A stretch of 64,000 nt of DNA from Nocardia jinanensis (lineage in GTDB: Bacteria > Actinomycetota > Actinomycetes > Mycobacteriales > Mycobacteriaceae). The position numbers and the translations under genes are program-made. Each line of letters opens with the position of its first letter. The first letter of the stretch is position 1. The stretch is taken from the NCBI RefSeq assembly GCF_014645735.1, contig NZ_BMMH01000023.1:1-64000 (forward strand), read 5' to 3'. The notes beneath the pieces were generated by a model, which was not told the DNA's origin, searched no databases, and worked only from the letters and a program-made list of their open reading frames with translations. Below are positions 62,601 through 64,000 of this stretch, in pieces.

Positions 62601-64000
62601 TCCTGTGCGAGCAGTTCACGATCGTCCGCGGTGAGGTCGGGGTTGGTGCGGTGATCGATGTTGGTGTCGAAGAAGATGGCGGTATCGCCGACGGCGGTGA
62701 CCGTGAAGGCGTGCATGGTTTCGCCGTCGTCGACGAGCACGACGGTGGTGTGGTTGTCGTTCTCCGGATCCTTGACACTGTCGATGATGTCCTGCAGCGG
62801 ATCCGTCGTATCCGAGACGTCGATGAGCCGAGCGGCGATATCCTCCCGCAGCTTCTGCCAGTCGTTGCGGCGGCCGTCACCCTCCCGGCGCGCCCGCAAG
62901 GTGATTATTTCCGCTGTGCGGTCCAGGCATTCGTCGAGACGCGACCGCAGCGCACGGTCGGCGGCGGTATCGGTATCGGTATCGGTATCGGTATCGGTAT
63001 CGGTATCGGTATCGGTATCGGTATCGGTATCGGTATCGGTATCGGCGAGTATCACGATCCCGGTGAGTATCGTGTCGCCGCCGACCGCGAAGCGTCCGGA
63101 GAACATCGGCTGCGGATTCGCGCGGTGTCGATCGGACACCGAACGGACCTCGAAGGTGCCGGACTCGGGGTGCGCGGGGTCGGGCCGGAGTGCGATCTCC
63201 ACATCGTCGGCTCGGATTCCCGCCTCCGCCAGCCGGGACTGCACATCGACGGCGTTTTCTCTGGCGCAAGCCAGTACCCGGTGCCAGTGGATTCCGGGAT
63301 GTGCGGCCTCGAGGTTCCGTAGGTGTCGGCGTTCGGCCGGACGTGCGATTCCCGGTGATGCGCCCGGGACCACCGGGACATGCTCTTCGGCGTGGAGACC
63401 GATGGCGCGGTACATCCCGGCAGGAGCCGCCGCCGTGGCGGCGTATCTCCCGAACCCGGTGACGGCGCCGATCAGACCGCCCGGCCAACTCGGCGTACCC
63501 CCGGAGGCCATCGGGATGGGCTCGTCCGCCAACCCGAGCGGTTGCAGCATCTGCTCGGCACACAGTCGAACGGTGAGCGCCGGACTGCGCGCGCTGTCGA
63601 GGATTTCGGCGACGTGGATGTCGACAGGCAGGACCTCCCGGATCAGAGACCGGGCCGACGGCGCAGCGGGAGCATCGGAGGTATCGGCCGCAACATCGAT
63701 GTCTGCCGGAACCACGGTGCCGGACCGACGCTGCACGAACGTATCGATCGGGACAGCGCCGGGACCTACTATTCCGAGGCGCAGTGCCATCATGACCATC
63801 GGCACCCGTTCGCTGACGCCGAGTTTTTCGCCGATGCGCGCACAATGTCGTTGAACGGTGTACTCCGCTACACCGCGCCGGCGGGCGATCTGCTGGGTCG
63901 TCCGCCCATCGGCCAGCCACTTCAGCAACTCGAGCTCCGCCTGGGTCAAATCGAGGCCCGCCGGTACCTGCGTACGCTTCGTCGCGAGCAGACCTCGGCG
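53696..64000 (-). CDS. giant LuxR-type regulator with five tandem APH-kinase/accessory modules (5' end outside window)
   Basis: At least 3,434 residues; the frame is open to the right edge, so the N-terminus is missing. Numbering below counts from the TTG at 63949. Residues 1-60 are a LuxR-type HTH (TTQQIARRRGVAEYTVQRHC). Then come a 240-residue unknown region, a perfect Asp-Thr x13 tract (303-328), and a region with HTTVVLVDDGETMHAFTVT that loosely recalls papain-fold toxins. Five modules follow, each an aminoglycoside-phosphotransferase-like kinase plus a 130-residue accessory domain. Kinase loops: module 1 HLRGTVTLAD (lost), module 2 HGNPIRRKM (Asp to Asn), module 3 HNDMTLDN with LIDWDN, module 4 HGDPTFGN with LLDLEL, module 5 HGNATFRN with LLDNWN. 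So modules 3 and 4 may be active. Types run a-a-b-a-b. Soluble, no membrane segment. Substrate unknown. Confidence 0.88.
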   Translation of the reverse strand, partial: RRGLLATKRTQVPAGLDLTQAELELLKWLADGRTTQQIARRRGVAEYTVQRHCARIGEKLGVSERVPMVMMALRLGIVGPGAVPIDTFVQRRSGTVVPADIDVAADTSDAPAAPSARSLIREVLPVDIHVAEILDSARSPALTVRLCAEQMLQPLGLADEPIPMASGGTPSWPGGLIGAVTGFGRYAATAAAPAGMYRAIGLHAEEHVPVVPGASPGIARPAERRHLRNLEAAHPGIHWHRVLACARENAVDVQSRLAEAGIRADDVEIALRPDPAHPESGTFEVRSVSDRHRANPQPMFSGRFAVGGDTILTGIVILADTDTDTDTDTDTDTDTDTDTDTDTDTAADRALRSRLDECLDRTAEIITLRARREGDGRRNDWQKLREDIAARLIDVSDTTDPLQDIIDSVKDPENDNHTTVVLVDDGETMHAFTVTAVGDTAIFFDTNIDHRTNPDLTADDRELLAQDARIPRVQTEREFRNRFAEFTGIFKAELAEDPATGTLEDLHKDEPEDPDAPTPRDGEITGSPTAERRPGAGEPALTAAQADALRALTDTMDPHGADREHRLWLLPDPRPEHAGAQVAVRRVVVTDDADPLASVEDLLHVVPSTGDGVGVHGPRSLYEGGDFVVHEQIAGTPLTVADLVNNDMSFRGDVAEQFFAQDTPAGERPATPTRAEWEGDLRRALRSAEAKIAGLHPESMPGAGTGLLGLPPLSSMFGSKPDAGAGDSPVHLRGTVTLADLVRAPDGTLARSSPARADLGPPAWAYAAFVIRNPWPPEVRPQVHDWAEQQVLRRYTMAAMADFDRYLAVEARIAAIGRALQAPRNLAARTARHTDLLSAFTKDVTLVQRRAALEAATESECQAILDTLADRIARGWPSTRGRYITPELDEPLPPRLGASVRRLAELSDVSGRAARALQQQNGAHRLEVTRIDRESHAGPVTRIRMQTVVMIGQAEFGDVEFSFEFAGDGTVVASVEPGPAAEFLPEYLSLRGGTGRGSFLDLVRHFVRGAGADVLRIRVADDAASDVLHGRDLLREAGLEPAGNVSGWLSERCGWAPAAVEPVAPRLDRRLTRNQVQQVMEQVRVTSPHESENQCGVWHLPLPAAPGTDSETMVTVRLYLDEAQWLGFDLDSFAQSAAEASDLFHQAGVRGPRLLYDSESSPTAPDFRTRVTIHEYVPGAEVESHEGWERTFEDTFSELYRLHGMPSPISQYTWDHKQHNRMLELERSDVDYRLDRLTGGAPLFVMWNRTLQPEDLGPMGYTHGNPIRRKMRRGADGRIGFTDAKLAQYAPIAWDWARYYLVNEWADDAERDAVATEIRTILHRYGAEFEADLVADFDRYVLLEARKSIIGDSYRLPRKIATGFLTVEQALPAFRHNINLVRSASGRESLSESDIRDLLLEWSLREPMPDQSISARTELPPAPAVEPRRWIRQFFAIARRPTDDQFTDLDAAALRFVQRFDGPRRLEPIRVRFKGDTIFVTAALMQGTRMSDEVYFMFVLDDSGRLFANCSGTHPAAKADRLVLDFARDAGADRLHTLITDLPAAANAGFDWNREHLGEMGAVHEALSDELDEFERREPSLPPAIAELRRQLQSGVVPAARALFDAGLTDLGFDLERVAAPWLGWIDVAAAGDTVWSEPDAPPVGVAPLDPAPAPETLFANIAREGAGTMDWEVAARQFLRARLLAPSRQGNNKHAWFFRDDNGNRIVVHQVVRAAADGKDLTRNPISSQQDIRWYHPLAFDVPDAVRLAGSVTPVPARVYRWRDFYVEEFAEGKTPAPADGDWNETLDKLFQVKRRLLNVSLDAHLQVRPVTEHLHLYLDHQRRNYRGRAPWLDRLFRLAPHQAWSPETDDVAWPPSLNHNDMTLDNVRVAADGTITLIDWDNAAITHPLWDYVTMLWSNWPPEMVEAVEARIRGEVRDLFGARGEAELERLLTMGCLDSLYADSVTFVEQIADDPGRADTLIARFHSDYRRLCRLRGWEPEALEVVRTLMLAAVNELDADRDAPPLPESPVVQPSRPAAAATGPRVTLPMAEYPGDPLLAVANGLLDQEYGPHGYVVAPTAVRLTDEPGGRCLTVSATVVVEGSRGPDEQGDMRFRVRYDENGKVVMVFDHLEIATTFAGARFVQHFVPRLRECVGVDGRVVLPVHGPAGFRMAARHGMRVDADPEHLAETRESTTQLLNADPRGTVADPMLDRFDRPVEARPTFAELARYFDRLPHDWPENRRWWGVLDGAPAAGGPAAAGTDPRPMTRLAGRPFAVEDSTLTEQEIDLLTTLVRDRADFAGNHHGVWVVPLPDGRTVVVRVQIDTPNPNFDPRIGLVFGEEAAVSLCHRAGVRVPHLLHSGAQDAYPERYMIHEYLDGRSPTPQDPLLQTAEAVFGALDRLHSLHETDWRDLELEQSPPTTRVEWEQRMAREVARIRLEFDEHDRLGGELGLPGLYEVFEVRSADAGDAPLGALHGDPTFGNLIFLGAEGAEQLALLDLELAQAGPAVWDYVAYVMRNGWASDDDRSAVMDWCRERLRRFYGEAAAADFDRYIVLEAWKSVAGDSFRLPLLVARDPNFLDEAAQALHRNLGIVFAAAHRQGPSLSQVRDLLLRWSRQPVPDGSEPAPARAGSEPGASAELPRLAIREQLRAGIGQPGTDAEQALQAAVAALRCADGPARLEPVTAEYEPLGDMDGDVRGRIRIRAVLMDGLREYGETTVRFELDGAGRITARLDPATSELDRLADDYGGPRLLGPAEDLARRMGADVFETEVSGAAAVRAARHGFGGAVPGEPGVPGTSAATVSGGGAVAMFSRRWVAKDLADPSISPTPIEHRKPARRAQGSDLLRDLLRDLTTPLDGRRLQLSEATRILISAELRSPDVSGYHVLVWCEVDDSGNAVKVRRAVAEPGGKDLAANPTHSKLLSDDRRFHRIELGEERAEQLAREAGVLVPTTLARAGERSFRSMGAGRVPTTDDPDWEQTLRGLFEQLRRLQAVVLPADLVVRSVPEQEGLYLSKQRTKYDERESVLDRLLPKPHEIWVPGEGSLEAGLSHGNATFRNLWVRPGGEVLLDNWNLAGVRHKRWDYVQIFWNPWPPEVLGRVEVLVVNEIREQYGESGVEDFLRLRAMAVLDSLYGDSNHFVEKIRRDRRTAETLVRRFYSDYRWLWDYAHARGLWASRGAQPLSYEQVHELMMYAVDPSVPRPDLLAAGPDVAPRARTAPRPDLSGVPKIPDILSRLPAEHELLSELSGLQQQYGLDLDLKLTRVEYLRDNPASPVSGIRIRGVFILRRQEPVEAGDLDLRIEFDENGDLTARFAELWTEPWYGSTGCARDFLPPLRAYLRSSDVENFTVTVRGRRGAAAAIEHDIDWDYSDRRVLGRSMRALSAHIRSRLALTQGSAPMSPALVRILDELDHELTDRYPTPAEIARHLPEGVSPADFFEGFHWEGRATP
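62966..63043. repeat. perfect hexanucleotide microsatellite, GGTATC x13
   Basis: Thirteen uninterrupted copies of GGTATC (78 bases) lie inside the giant gene, encoding (Asp-Thr)13 on the minus strand. The unit is a multiple of three, so gain or loss of copies changes the length of an acidic linker without breaking the frame. Perfect identity implies recent or ongoing slippage. Confidence 0.97.

Noticed and set aside
62966..63043. Hexamer array as an assembly artefact or replication-origin iterons
   Set aside because: It is in frame inside a long open frame, copies are perfect, and there is no initiator gene or AT-rich region nearby; an assembly copy-number error remains possible but not a spurious array.

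Overview
The window looks like chromosomal DNA of a mycolic-acid actinomycete, most likely a Nocardia or close relative. This is inferred from the very high GC content, frequent GTG and TTG starts with AGGAGG-like ribosome sites, an antigen 85-type mycolyltransferase, a Streptomyces/Nocardia-type roadblock-GTPase conservon, an SCO5389-family protein, and large NRPS genes of the nocardial style that begin with an adenylation domain. No ribosomal RNA, CRISPR array, intact insertion sequence or origin was seen.

Layout. 1-358 is non-coding, with a perfect 18-bp inverted repeat and a 29-bp tandem repeat. 359-6272 holds a lycopene cyclase-like flavoprotein, a DrrABC-type ABC exporter on the minus strand, and a divergent aldehyde dehydrogenase that lacks its active-site cysteine. 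6327-12062 holds a beta-lactamase/MerR pair with a textbook MerR operator, a tandem double-TetR regulator divergent from an enoyl-CoA hydratase, and an AlkZ-like winged-helix protein. 12139-13206 is a secreted mycolyltransferase. 13459-33483 is dominated by two NRPS genes of about 3,060 and 3,090 residues and an upstream LuxR-type regulator. Most of their catalytic motifs are altered, and the first has no carrier domain at all, yet both frames are open throughout. 33465-39347 carries an M23 peptidase, the SCO5389-family protein, an acyl-CoA ligase, a Baeyer-Villiger-type monooxygenase and tRNA-Arg(CCU).

39675-43950 has a frameshifted phospholipase D relic beside the tRNA and a complete conservon (sensor kinase, roadblock, DUF742, GTPase). 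44370-49046 is a tightly coupled four-gene operon: a lipocalin-like protein, a winged-helix protein, a PpdK-like ATP-grasp protein and a rifampin-phosphotransferase-like partner. 49635-51000 is a decayed defence/toxin region with a gene fragment, an AbiEii remnant, and an intact PIN toxin/antitoxin pair with its operator. 51669-53449 has two small membrane proteins and a CapA-family protein.

The last 10 kb is one open reading frame of more than 3,400 residues on the minus strand, running off the right edge. It combines a LuxR-type DNA-binding domain, a perfect (Asp-Thr)13 tract encoded by 13 copies of one hexamer, and five tandem modules. Each module is an aminoglycoside-phosphotransferase-like kinase followed by a small conserved accessory domain. 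Two modules keep the kinase catalytic residues and three do not. I consider this the strongest candidate for an undescribed system here, followed by the degenerate NRPS pair and the split phosphoenolpyruvate-type dikinase operon.
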